Source: Deltaproteobacteria bacterium (GTDB lineage Bacteria > Desulfobacterota > Desulfobaccia > Desulfobaccales > 0-14-0-80-60-11). Taken from it: a DNA stretch of 35,901 nucleotides. The DNA is taken from assembly GCA_016208235.1 (NCBI GenBank), contig JACQYN010000161.1, positions 1-35,901 on the forward strand, read 5' to 3'. Every line of letters starts with the position of its first letter. Position 1 is the first letter of the stretch. Shown in pieces: positions 1 to 7,304 of the stretch. The translations under genes were made by a program, and so were the position numbers. The notes beneath the pieces are model-generated. The model did not search any database, was not told where the DNA came from, and was given only the letters and a program-made list of their open reading frames with translations.

Positions 1-7
1 AGTATCG

Positions 8-65
8 TAGGGGCGCACCCGTGTGTGCGCCCGAGTCCGGGGCGGACACATGGGTCCGCCCCTAC
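8..65. repeat. Compound inverted repeat at window start
   Basis: Two hairpins lie side by side: GGGCGCAC pairs with GTGCGCCC, and GGGGCGGAC with GTCCGCCCC. The whole unit is bracketed by GTAGGGG and CCCCTAC. The GTAGGG edge recurs in hairpin repeats near 12.6 and 33.6 kb, so this is probably another member of a dispersed intergenic hairpin family. No gene is seen in the first 300 bases. A short CGCAGAGA-type octamer remnant follows near base 100. Confidence 0.6.
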
Positions 66-319
66 AAGAAAATTGTCTTTTGTTTGCGACTTGGTATTAG
101 CGCAGAGACGCAGAGAACGCTTACGTTCAGTTACTCAAGTGGCTGCGATTTAAATGGGAAAAGAGAATTTTTTAAAACCAAGGGCGCGGTGTCCGAAAAG
201 TCGGAATATCCTTGCTTATCCCCTTATTTTTCAGTATTTTTATGGAAGAAATTGCTGCCAAATATCCAATGGAGGTAAGGCTGGGACAGGTGGCCGGGCA
301 GGAACAGGGGGCGAGGAAA

Positions 320-1288
320 ATGCGGGGGCTTGAACCTGAGGAATGGGAACGGCGCCTCAAGGTTCGCTACCCCATGCTGCAATATTTCTCCGATCGTCCC
401 TTTGGGGTGGAGATTGAGACCTTCGGGTTAAAATATTCCGTTTCCCCAGGTGACCGGGATGTGATCCCGCCTTATAAAATCACCAGTCGGGCCGCGGACG
501 GGACCTTGCTGCCCCAGGTATTTGAGCGCCACGGCCTCACCTTGAACGGCTTTTCTCCTGATGAACCCCAATATGCGGCGTGGTCCTTCGTTCTGGACGA
601 CAGCATCAAAGGCGCGAGGGGCAGCGAACTGGTGAGCCCCATTCTCCGCGGCCTTAAGGGAATCGCCCAGGTTTATGACGCGTTGCTGCTGTTAAAGGAA
701 TTCCCCGAGATCCAGGTCAACGAAACCTGCGGTTTCCATGTGCACCATGGAGTAGAGCCTGAGAAATTCGGTGATCTCCAGCTCTTCCAGTTGTTGAGAA
801 TAGTCTCCATTTTTGAAGGCTACATTTACCGCCTGCTCCCGGAGGAACGCCGCCAGGCCGAGACCTGCCGCCCCCTGGAGATCGATCTTTATGATTGGTA
901 CCGGAATGATACCAGGCGCCGGACTCCTGGAGTGCAGCATCTCTGGTATTCTCCAGAGAACTGCAACGATCCTCAGGTGCCCCTGAACCGCAGGATACAC
1001 CCCACCCGTTATCATGGCCTCAATCTCCATTCCTACTGGTATCGAAAGACCATCGAGTTCCGTTATTTCCCGTCCTTGTTGGACGAACCGGAAGAGTTGA
1101 TGCAGTGGATCATTTTCACCCAGTTTTTGGTGGACTGGAGTGAAGGCCGGCGTCCCCATTTGGAATATCTTCCCAAGCCGAATAAGTGGATGAATACCCT
1201 ATATAAAATATATCTGGGCACCGGGATGTTGTCTCACATCCGCTTCCCCGGGAGTCTCAGCCCTGGCACTGGAGAGGAAGGTTCATGA
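320..1288 (+). CDS. Amidoligase-family protein (putative amidoligase, PF12224-like)
   Basis: Resembles the putative amidoligase family, ATP-dependent enzymes with a glutamine-synthetase-like fold thought to form amide bonds on peptides or small metabolites. The substrate here is unknown. Visible marks are GVEIETFG near the N terminus (the acidic metal-binding strand of the family), the His-rich GFHVHHG in the middle, and an Arg/Glu stretch KTIEFRYFPS near the C terminus. There is no signal peptide or membrane segment. The ORF stays open back to a TTG at 212, with ATGs at 242 and 269. I prefer the ATG at 320 because GCGAGG sits just upstream and the first conserved block still follows it. The stop overlaps the next gene by four bases (ATGA), so the two are probably translated together. 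Family call fairly sure, substrate unknown. Confidence 0.72.
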   Translation: MRGLEPEEWERRLKVRYPMLQYFSDRPFGVEIETFGLKYSVSPGDRDVIPPYKITSRAADGTLLPQVFERHGLTLNGFSPDEPQYAAWSFVLDDSIKGARGSELVSPILRGLKGIAQVYDALLLLKEFPEIQVNETCGFHVHHGVEPEKFGDLQLFQLLRIVSIFEGYIYRLLPEERRQAETCRPLEIDLYDWYRNDTRRRTPGVQHLWYSPENCNDPQVPLNRRIHPTRYHGLNLHSYWYRKTIEFRYFPSLLDEPEELMQWIIFTQFLVDWSEGRRPHLEYLPKPNKWMNTLYKIYLGTGMLSHIRFPGSLSPGTGEEGS

Positions 1289-1638
1289 CCCATTACGGCC
1301 TGCAAACCATGGATTTTTTGGATCGAATAAAGAAGTTTGAGGGAGAGCTCCCCCCTTTGTTGTTGGAAATGGCCGAGCTGCTGAAGCGGATGATCACCGA
1401 GATCGAGCGCCCGCAACTGGAAGATGTCCAGAGGATGCAGGCGGAGCTGCGCCGGATGATCGGCGGCTCTGAGCGGTTGGTGGCCGTCTGCGGCGCCGAA
1501 GGAAAGCTCTGCTTGCAATGCCCCTTTGGGGCTTATCTGCCTTCCGGGTTTCCCTTCGCCTCACCTGAACAGCCCCTTTGCCTGCCCTGGATTGTCCTGA
1601 CCTACCCCGAAGCCCAGGTTCAACCGGCTTCGCAATAA
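1285..1638 (+). CDS. Hypothetical protein coupled to the amidoligase
   Basis: I do not recognise this 117-residue protein. Its start overlaps the amidoligase stop in an ATGA, which argues for one transcript and related work. The first 70 residues are charged and look helical (a run of Glu/Leu/Arg heptads, probably a short coiled coil). The second part holds a small Cys cluster (VCGAEGKLCLQCPFG) that might bind a metal, followed by a Pro-rich tail. A role as partner or substrate-carrier of the amidoligase is inferred only from gene order. Confidence 0.6.
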   Translation: MTHYGLQTMDFLDRIKKFEGELPPLLLEMAELLKRMITEIERPQLEDVQRMQAELRRMIGGSERLVAVCGAEGKLCLQCPFGAYLPSGFPFASPEQPLCLPWIVLTYPEAQVQPASQ

Positions 1639-1997
1639 GGCCATACCGCCGTCAAATAGGGCGCAGAATATTATAATTTCTGCGCCCTGGATGATTTTTC
1701 CAGAATTGTGGAAAGCACCTGAGTCTTCCCTCGTCCTCCGCAGGCTTTTTCTTGTAATTAATTATTTACAATTTATTTATCTGGAACTTTGTGGCATTAT
1801 AGGCGCATTCTACCATAAGGGGGCTTTCCGTCTGTGGGGGGAAAGTCCATTAGCCAACGCTGGTTTAATCCAGCCGTCCCGAACAACGCCTGTATGGGCT
1901 GTTATTAATCGGGCTGGCGGCGCTAGCGCAGTTGGTCGCGGCCTTTTTACCGTGAGGCTGCCCCGGGTCACTGGGCGCAGGACGATCGGGGTGATGA
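1639..1997. other. Gene-free leader with several hairpins upstream of the histidine kinase
   Basis: No convincing gene lies here; the 107-residue ORF at 1691-2014 has no family features. The left part is AT-rich. From about 1822 at least four hairpins follow in a row: GGCTTTCC with GGAAAGTCC, GCTGG with CCAGC (1859-1874), CCCGA with TCGGG (1878-1913, with an inner AACA/TGTT and GCC/GGC stem), and the perfect palindrome GCGCTAGCGC (1920-1929). This could be a structured leader RNA or decayed sequence. It matches no riboswitch I know. Confidence 0.4.
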
Positions 1998-3179
1998 TTG
2001 CCGGTGGACGGTAAACTGCTTCTCCAGGCCATTCGCTCTGCCACCCAGCGCACCCGCGCCATGGAGGCGTTGGAGAAGAGTGAAGAAAGATACCTCCTGG
2101 TCAACCAGGTCCCGACCCTGGTGTTTAAAGGCTATGCAGACTGGAGCGTGGATTTCTTTAATGAGAAAGTCGAGGTCTTAACCGGCTACAGCAAAGAAGA
2201 ATTCGATTCCCGCCGGGTCAAATGGTGCGACGTGATCCTGCCGGAAGACCTGGATCATGCAAGTAACGTCTTTACTGAGGCGCTTAAAACTGACGGCGCC
2301 TATGTGCAGGAACACCGCATCCGTAGAAAAGATGGAGAGGTTCGCTGGATCCAATGCCGGGGCCAGATATTTCGCGATCCTGAGGGTAAGATTGACTATG
2401 TCAGCGGCGTATTTTTCGACATCAATGATCGCAAGGCCGCGGAAGAGTCTCTGCGCGCTACCCAGGAGCGCCTGCAAGAGTCGGAAAAAACCCTGCGCTA
2501 CTTCGCGTCCCAGCTCTTAAACGCCCAGGAAAAAGAGCGCAACAGAATTTCCCGGGAACTACATGATGACCTGGGGCAGTCCTTGCTGTGGCTGAAACTC
2601 CAGGCCGGGGTCATTGATCAGAAGCTGGAATCAGATTCCCAGAAACCCAGAGCAGAATGTGCCGCCATGCTTTCCTGCTTGGATGGTTTGATTGACAAGG
2701 TCCGCCGCCTGTCCCGGGACCTGAGCCCTCACATCCTGGAAGACCTGGGAATTACCGCCGCGCTCAGGTACCTTTTCAATGAATTTGAAACACACTATCC
2801 AACGTGCTGCTGTTCTTCGGCAATTGATGAGATCGATGAGCTCTTCAAACTGGAGGACCAGATAAATATCTACCGGATTTTCCAGGAAGGCCTCAACAAT
2901 ATCGGCAAGTATGCCCAGGCCACGCGGGTCTCCGGGGTAGTGAGCCGAAAAGGGGATAGGGTTTCTTTCCTGGTGGAGGATAACGGCCGTGGGTTTGACG
3001 TGCTCCAGGCCATGACTGCCGACGTCACCGGCAGAGGCCTGGGCCTGGCCTCCATGCAAGAAAGGGTGCGGATGCTGGGGAGCGAGCTGCAGCTTTGGAG
3101 CGAGGAGGGTAAGGGAACTCGCCTCTCTTTTGCCATCAACCTCCCGCAAAACGCGGGAAAATCGATTGCCGGCAACTGA
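1998..3179 (+). CDS. PAS-domain sensor histidine kinase, NarL/UhpB type
   Basis: A soluble two-component kinase. Residues about 28-150 form a PAS domain (SEERY start, then RRKDGEVRWIQCRG and the closing GVFFDINDRKAAEE). A HisKA_3 dimerisation helix follows, with the phospho-acceptor His189 in ISRELHDDLGQ. The C-terminal HATPase domain has EGLNNIGKYA (N box), VEDNGRGFD (G1) and GRGLGLASM (G2). This class normally phosphorylates a LuxR-type response regulator; none lies next to it. The reading frame opens with TTG right after an in-frame TGA. The first residues (PVDGKLLLQAIRSATQR) look like the last helix of a receiver domain, so the gene may be the 3' part of a former REC-PAS-kinase fusion. 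There is no membrane segment. Domain calls are firm; whether the start is functional is unclear. Confidence 0.85.
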   Translation: MPVDGKLLLQAIRSATQRTRAMEALEKSEERYLLVNQVPTLVFKGYADWSVDFFNEKVEVLTGYSKEEFDSRRVKWCDVILPEDLDHASNVFTEALKTDGAYVQEHRIRRKDGEVRWIQCRGQIFRDPEGKIDYVSGVFFDINDRKAAEESLRATQERLQESEKTLRYFASQLLNAQEKERNRISRELHDDLGQSLLWLKLQAGVIDQKLESDSQKPRAECAAMLSCLDGLIDKVRRLSRDLSPHILEDLGITAALRYLFNEFETHYPTCCCSSAIDEIDELFKLEDQINIYRIFQEGLNNIGKYAQATRVSGVVSRKGDRVSFLVEDNGRGFDVLQAMTADVTGRGLGLASMQERVRMLGSELQLWSEEGKGTRLSFAINLPQNAGKSIAGN

Positions 3180-3191
3180 GAGAACGGTTCT

Positions 3192-3545
3192 CTACCGGCC
3201 GGCAGAGCCCTCCAGAAAGGTGTGCAGGTCCTCCAGGGTCTGGGTGGCCTTCTCCGGGGTCAAGTCCCAGAGCACCAGGTACATGGCCCCCATGACCCCG
3301 TCGCCCCAGGAGCAACTGCATTTGACGGTAGGCTCCAAGCGGGGGGCGCCCAGAATCTCAGTGAGACGGGCGATAAACTCCCGTCCCCCGGGGGAGGCGG
3401 GGATATTCAGGGATATCTGATCGGCATAGAGGGTCAGGGTAAATTCCACCTCTTCAGCCTCAGCCTGTTCGGCAGCCGCCCGGGCCCGGCCTTCCACCTG
3501 GGACACCCGGCGTCCTTTTTCCCAATTATCCAGCAAAATTACCAT
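3192..3545 (-). CDS. Hypothetical protein, paralogue-like to the product of 4607-5005
   Basis: A 117-residue cytoplasmic protein of no family I recognise. It is the last gene of the minus-strand MBL operon, 72 bases behind the MBL/TPR gene. ATG start with AAGGAA about ten bases upstream. Residues 35-115 line up by eye with the other small protein of this operon: a strand ending in ISLNIP, then GGREFIARL, LGAP, a central strand YLVLWDLTP and a final helix ending TFLEG. Shared order and spacing suggest a common fold and an old duplication. It is probably an accessory or binding protein; no catalytic motif is visible. Confidence 0.62.
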   Translation of the reverse strand: MVILLDNWEKGRRVSQVEGRARAAAEQAEAEEVEFTLTLYADQISLNIPASPGGREFIARLTEILGAPRLEPTVKCSCSWGDGVMGAMYLVLWDLTPEKATQTLEDLHTFLEGSAGR

Positions 3546-3617
3546 TTTGCTCAGGTTCCTTGAGGAAGGGGGACCAGGAGCCGTGGACCCCTACCCCCCT
3601 CCCACAATTTTCTTCAC

Positions 3618-4610
3618 TCACCTCATCTGCCTCAGCTTCGCCGCGAAGCCGGGGAGGCTCAGAGCCTCTTCGGTGCGGCCCAGGCCCAGGAGGGCGAAGC
3701 CTTTGCCCATCACCGCCTCTTCCAGGTTGGGCGCGAATTTCAAAATTTTATCGAAACACTCCAGGGCCTCGTCGTAGTGCTGCAGTTCGGTGAGGGTGGC
3801 GCCTTTATAGACCAGGGCCTCGAAGTTGCCCGGGTCCGCCATCAGGGCCATATTGTAGCATTCCAGGGCCCGGGTAGGCTGTCCTGCGTTTCCCAGGATG
3901 ACGGCCGCGTCCAGATAAGGCTTGATGGCGTCTTCTTCCTTGCCTTTGCGGGTTTCCAGGTAGGCGTTGAGGACGTACGCCCCGCCGTCGGCAAAGGCCG
4001 GCATGCCGTGCCCCGGCAGCAGGAAATCCACCTGATAGGGGAGCAGGCGGCCCAGGGAGGCAATGAGTTCCTTCATATCCCCCAGCTTCTGGTCCGCGTC
4101 CGCGAGGTAGTTTTCCATGGGCGGGGAGACAAAGACCATGTCTCCGGAAAAGAGAATCCGGTTATGGTGCTCGTATAGGCAGATGTCCCCCCCCGTATGG
4201 CCGGGGGTGGCGATCACCTCCAGGAGGTGGGGGCCGGCCTCGAACTTCTCGCCGCCCCGGAGCAGCACCACCTTATCCACCCGCCCGGCCTTCTCCATGA
4301 TCTTCATGAAGGGAACGCCTTGAAAATTGATGTAGCCTAAGGTGTCCCTGTGGGCCAGGACCTGGGGATTGCACCAGTCGAAGAGTTCTCCCATACCCCC
4401 TATGTGGTCGTAGTGGCAGTGGGTGAGGAAGAGGCGCTCCATGAGGGAGATGTCGAATTCATCGCTCAACTCATGCAGCAGGCCGTAGTAGTTGCCCGCG
4501 TCGATCATGGTGCGGCCTTGGTCCAGGACGTAAACATTGGAGCTCATGCCCGTTTCCTGGACCCACCAGATGCCTTCCAGGCGGGGATCGTATTCCGTCA
4601 GATGGATCAT
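3618..4610 (-). CDS. Metallo-beta-lactamase-fold hydrolase with C-terminal TPR repeats
   Basis: The N-terminal 210 residues are an MBL-fold metal hydrolase. The dinuclear site is readable: H64, H66, D68 and H69 in THCHYDHIGG, H138 in ATPGHTGGD, D157 in LFSGDMVF and H201 in LLPGHG. Residues about 233-320 hold roughly three TPR units (for example ALECYNMALMADPGNFEALV), which usually bind protein partners. MBL plus TPR is an unusual pairing. The substrate is unknown; thioester, lactone or glutathione-conjugate hydrolysis are all possible. The ATG overlaps the stop of the upstream small gene by four bases, so it is co-translated with it. There is no signal peptide. Confidence 0.85.
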   Translation of the reverse strand: MIHLTEYDPRLEGIWWVQETGMSSNVYVLDQGRTMIDAGNYYGLLHELSDEFDISLMERLFLTHCHYDHIGGMGELFDWCNPQVLAHRDTLGYINFQGVPFMKIMEKAGRVDKVVLLRGGEKFEAGPHLLEVIATPGHTGGDICLYEHHNRILFSGDMVFVSPPMENYLADADQKLGDMKELIASLGRLLPYQVDFLLPGHGMPAFADGGAYVLNAYLETRKGKEEDAIKPYLDAAVILGNAGQPTRALECYNMALMADPGNFEALVYKGATLTELQHYDEALECFDKILKFAPNLEEAVMGKGFALLGLGRTEEALSLPGFAAKLRQMR

Positions 4611-5005
4611 GCTTCCTCCGTGGGGGATGGACCGTTGGGGGCGGCGCCGGGTAAAGGGTGACCGAGAAAGGCAGCCAGGCGATTAAGCACCTTTGGCCGC
4701 AGGTCGAGCAGGAAATGGTACTCCACCAGTTGCAGGGCGCCTTCTTCGTCGTCCTGGCGGCCTCCCACCTGGATCCTGGGCCCTTCCTCGGGCGGGCCCC
4801 AAAGCCGGGCGAGATAGGCCAGGAAGTTGTCCCCGTCGAAGTCCCGGCTCACTTCCAGGGAGAGATAATCGGGCCCCAGCACCAGGTAGAAGAAAAGGGG
4901 GTCGTGATAAGGCCGGGGATAGGGAGGGGTGATGTGGCCTTCCAGAATGAGGCGCCGGGAGCGGGCCTCCTGGTGCAGGATTTCGAATTTCCAGGTTCCT
5001 TCCAT
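4607..5005 (-). CDS. Hypothetical protein, first gene of the MBL/TPR operon
   Basis: A 132-residue protein of unknown family. It begins the minus-strand operon and overlaps the MBL/TPR start by four bases. An excellent sigma-70 promoter lies about 65 bases upstream. The pattern of a strand (YLVLGPDYLSLEV), DGDNFLAYLARLWGPP, a middle strand (EYHFLLDLRPK) and a final helix LAAFLGHP parallels the other small protein at 3192-3545. The acidic tail PSPTEEA is unshared. Function unknown; location suggests it serves the MBL enzyme. Confidence 0.65.
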   Translation of the reverse strand: MEGTWKFEILHQEARSRRLILEGHITPPYPRPYHDPLFFYLVLGPDYLSLEVSRDFDGDNFLAYLARLWGPPEEGPRIQVGGRQDDEEGALQLVEYHFLLDLRPKVLNRLAAFLGHPLPGAAPNGPSPTEEA

Positions 5006-5006
5006 T

Positions 5007-5048
5007 AAAATACGGTTTTTCGTTTTGGGTTTTTCATTTTTGGTTAAA
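5007..5048 (-). repeat. Degenerate 7-base tandem array upstream of the MBL operon
   Basis: On the minus strand this reads as decayed CCGAAAA-type units (AACCAAAAATGAAAAACC, then CGAAAAACCGTA) ending a few bases before the ATG of the 4607-5005 gene. It therefore lies in the 5' untranslated leader. Its CCGTATTTTA edge resembles that of the other arrays in this window. Confidence 0.5.
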
Positions 5049-5068
5049 AGAATATAGATTAGTGAGCA

Positions 5069-5097
5069 ATTTTACCCGCTTTCCCGTGGGATGTCAA
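5069..5097 (-). promoter_or_regulatory. Predicted sigma-70 promoter of the MBL/TPR operon
   Basis: On the minus strand TTGACA (5092-5097), 17 bases, then TAAAAT (5069-5074). The boxes and spacing are near consensus, about 65 bases before the first ATG. Confidence 0.65.
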
Positions 5098-5437
5098 ACC
5101 GGGGTGCCGGTTTTGTGCTGCTGGATGTGGCTGGGAATCCTGGAGGAAATTATCTCACGCAAAGACGCAAAGACGGCAAAACCAGGACGCCAAGGCCAAA
5201 GACGCAGCTCCGGTAGGGTGCGTTTCACGCACCAAAAGGCTGTGGGTGCGCCCTATGCACCAACAACGGCTGATCATGATTCAGAGCCAAGATTTTGTGG
5301 AGCAGGCGCCCTCGCCTGCGCCGGAACAGCCGGGGGCGGCTGTTCCACACAAGCTTGGGCCGCGGCCGGCTAAAACCATGTTCACATGCAACAGCAACAA
5401 ATCCAATGAATAAGTATCTGATATCTCATCATTTATT

Positions 5438-5471
5438 AACCGAAAACCGAAAACCGAAAATTGAAAACTGT
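5438..5471 (+). repeat. CCGAAAA heptamer tandem array (unpaired)
   Basis: Four to five units of CCGAAAA decaying to TTGAAAA, ending AAAACTGTATAAA. The end resembles the CCGTATTTAA edge of other arrays. No inverted partner was found nearby and it is not next to a gene. Confidence 0.7.
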
Positions 5472-5900
5472 ATAAAGGGGGCTGCCGCTAAGGAATTGGT
5501 GGGCAGTGCCCACCCTACATCTGCGGGGGCCTGCACCACGGCCCCAACATTTTTTGTATCCCAGGAATTTAGGGGAAAAGAGGGAGAATTCCAGAAAGGA
5601 TGAAATGATTGACGCGCATTTGGGAGAATTTTAGAAATTACGGATATAAACAGTAATCAGCACTTCCCAATAAAGGCTTATGGTGGAGAGGGCGGAAGAT
5701 TGGCAGGGGGGAGTATTGGAGATTAATGTACTTGATGTATAAGACAAAGCAGGAGCTTGGGAAAGAGCGTAAATTAAAATACGTCTGTCCCATTTCTCCC
5801 ACCATTTTTACCATTTCTTCCACTATTTTTCCCCGCACTACAAGACACAGCGAATTGGGCGGGAGTTCGTGCCTATTTTCACTAACCCTGGACAGAAATC

Positions 5901-5930
5901 TTGACAGGGGGCGGGGAAGTGAACTATATT
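5901..5930 (+). promoter_or_regulatory. Predicted sigma-70 promoter upstream of the serine genes
   Basis: TTGACA (5901-5906), 18 bases, TATATT (5925-5930). The next plus-strand gene starts 229 bases downstream, so if it drives the aminotransferase-serA pair the leader is long and includes the tandem repeat at 6018-6087. Confidence 0.5.
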
Positions 5931-6017
5931 TATTAATTCAAGAATTTTCTAAAAAACCCGTTGTGTGGCCGGTGAGAAAAGCCATCCTGGGGCCGGGAGA
6001 TTCTTCGCTTCGCTCAG

Positions 6018-6087
6018 AATGACAAATTTGGGCAGAATGACAGATTTGGGCAGATGGCAAATTTGGGCAAATGACAAATTTGGGCGA
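6018..6087 (+). repeat. Four-unit tandem repeat in the leader of the serine operon
   Basis: Four consecutive 17-18 base units of the form AATGACAAATTTGGGCAG, differing at a few bases. It is preceded by TTCGCTTCGCTCAGAATGAC, which continues the same pattern. There are no coding features. Confidence 0.75.
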
Positions 6088-6158
6088 AATGAGGTTTTGA
6101 AATAGCCCCCTATCGGAAGGTTTTCTATTCGGCAAGGGTGCAAGGTTAGGTACAAGCG

Positions 6159-7304
6159 ATGAAAATGTATCTGATGACTCCGGGTCCCACCCCGGTGGCC
6201 CCGGAAACCAATCTGGCCATGGCGCAGCCCATCATTCACCACCGTTCCCCCCTGTTCATGGAGATCCTGGGGGAGGTGCGGGCGGACCTGAAATATCTCT
6301 TTGAGACTGAGCAGGAAGTGCTGATCTTCGCAGCCACGGGCACCGGCGCCATGGAAGGGGCGGTGGCCAACACCCTGAGCGCCGGGGACACCGCGCTGGT
6401 GGTGGACGGCGGCAAATTCGGCGAGCGCTGGACGGAACTGTGCAACGTCTACGGCGTCAAGGCGGAGCGCCTGGCGGTGCCCTGGGGCCGGGCCGTGGAC
6501 CCCAAGGAAGTTGCCAAAATGCTGGACGCCAACCCGGCCATCAAGGCGGTTTTTGTCCAGGCCAATGAGACCTCCACGGGCGTGCAGCACCCGGTGAAGG
6601 AGCTGGCGGAGGTTACGAAAAACCGCCCCGGCACCATTCTGGTGGTGGACGCGATCAGCGCGCTGGGGGGCTACGAACTGCCCATGGATGAGTGGGGCAT
6701 CGACGTCCTGGTGGCGGGCTCGCAAAAAGCGATGATGCTGCCCCCGGGGCTGGCGTTTGCGGCGCTTAGCCCTAAGGCCTGGGAGTTCGTAAAGAACTCG
6801 AAACTGCCCAAGTATTATTTCAACTTTGCCAAGGCGCTGAAATCCGCAGAAAAAAACCAGACGCCGTACACTTCGCCGGTGTCTCTGATCCTGGGGCTGC
6901 GGGAAGTGCTGGGGAAAGTGAAGAAGGTGGGGCTGAACAAAATTTACGCGCATAACCGGCGGCTCTCCAACGCCTGCAAGGCGGCCATGAAGGCCATGGG
7001 CCTGGAGCTGTACTCCAAGGATTATCCTTCGGTGGTCTTGACCGCGGTGATGGCGCCCGCGGGGGTGGACGGCCAGAAGGTGGTGGCGGAGCTGAGGAAG
7101 AAGGGCATCTGGATCGCCGGGGGCCAGGCGGAAGCCAAGGGCAAGATTTTCCGCATTGCGCACATGGGCTTCATCGACACGGTGGACCTGTTGGGCACCA
7201 TCGGCGGCCTGGAAGAAGTGCTGACCGGCCTGGGGTATAAAGTGCAGCCCGGCGTGGGGCTTAAAGCCGCGCAAGAGGTCCTGGCCAAGGAGGCGGCGGT
7301 ATGA
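6159..7304 (+). CDS. Class-V aminotransferase, probable phosphoserine (or serine-pyruvate) aminotransferase
   Basis: A 381-residue PLP enzyme of the class-V fold, alanine-glyoxylate/serine-pyruvate type. Typical marks are the start MTPGPTPVAPE, the phosphate-binding ATGTGAMEG (residues 60-67), D164 in VVDAISALGG, and the PLP lysine K190 in AGSQKAMMLPPG. Its stop overlaps the serA ATG by four bases, so the likely job is the second step of serine synthesis: glutamate-dependent conversion of 3-phosphohydroxypyruvate to phosphoserine, replacing the canonical SerC. Glyoxylate or serine-pyruvate activity cannot be excluded from sequence. The start follows AAGGTTAGG at good spacing. Confidence 0.85.
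   Translation: MKMYLMTPGPTPVAPETNLAMAQPIIHHRSPLFMEILGEVRADLKYLFETEQEVLIFAATGTGAMEGAVANTLSAGDTALVVDGGKFGERWTELCNVYGVKAERLAVPWGRAVDPKEVAKMLDANPAIKAVFVQANETSTGVQHPVKELAEVTKNRPGTILVVDAISALGGYELPMDEWGIDVLVAGSQKAMMLPPGLAFAALSPKAWEFVKNSKLPKYYFNFAKALKSAEKNQTPYTSPVSLILGLREVLGKVKKVGLNKIYAHNRRLSNACKAAMKAMGLELYSKDYPSVVLTAVMAPAGVDGQKVVAELRKKGIWIAGGQAEAKGKIFRIAHMGFIDTVDLLGTIGGLEEVLTGLGYKVQPGVGLKAAQEVLAKEAAV

Larger units (their letters stand above)
5098..6158. other. Repeat-rich gene-free region
   Basis: About 1 kb without a gene I can support; the listed ORFs run through repeats and lack family features. It holds an ACGCAAAG-type octamer array (about 5155-5200), hairpins GGTGCGTttcACGCACC (near 5217) and GCAGGCGccctCGCCTGC (near 5303), a CCGAAAA array (5438-5471), the palindrome GGTGGGCAGTGCCCACC (near 5500) and a four-unit tandem repeat (6018-6087). 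A good promoter lies at 5901-5930. The central 5560-5880 stretch is AT-richer, and I see nothing definite in it. Confidence 0.55.

Noticed and set aside
1780-1800. Sigma-54-type promoter near CTGGAACTTTGTGGCAT
   Set aside because: Spacing between the GG and GC elements is nine, not ten, and the flanking bases do not fit.
1822-1875. RNase P-like GGAAAGTCC
   Set aside because: Only this short piece fits; the rest of the conserved core, such as the ACAGAAA region, is missing.
1914-1985. tRNA-like D-arm (TAGCGCAGTTGGTCGCG)
   Set aside because: A D-arm can be drawn, but there is no seven-base anticodon loop, no T-loop and no matching acceptor stem.
5062-5603. Two ORFs of about 100 residues in the 5 kb spacer
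   Set aside because: They run through repeat units and hairpins, with no ribosome site or family features.
5949-7274. 441-residue minus-strand ORF
   Set aside because: Antisense to the class-V aminotransferase, which has clear PLP motifs; the C-terminal part is just the tandem repeat.
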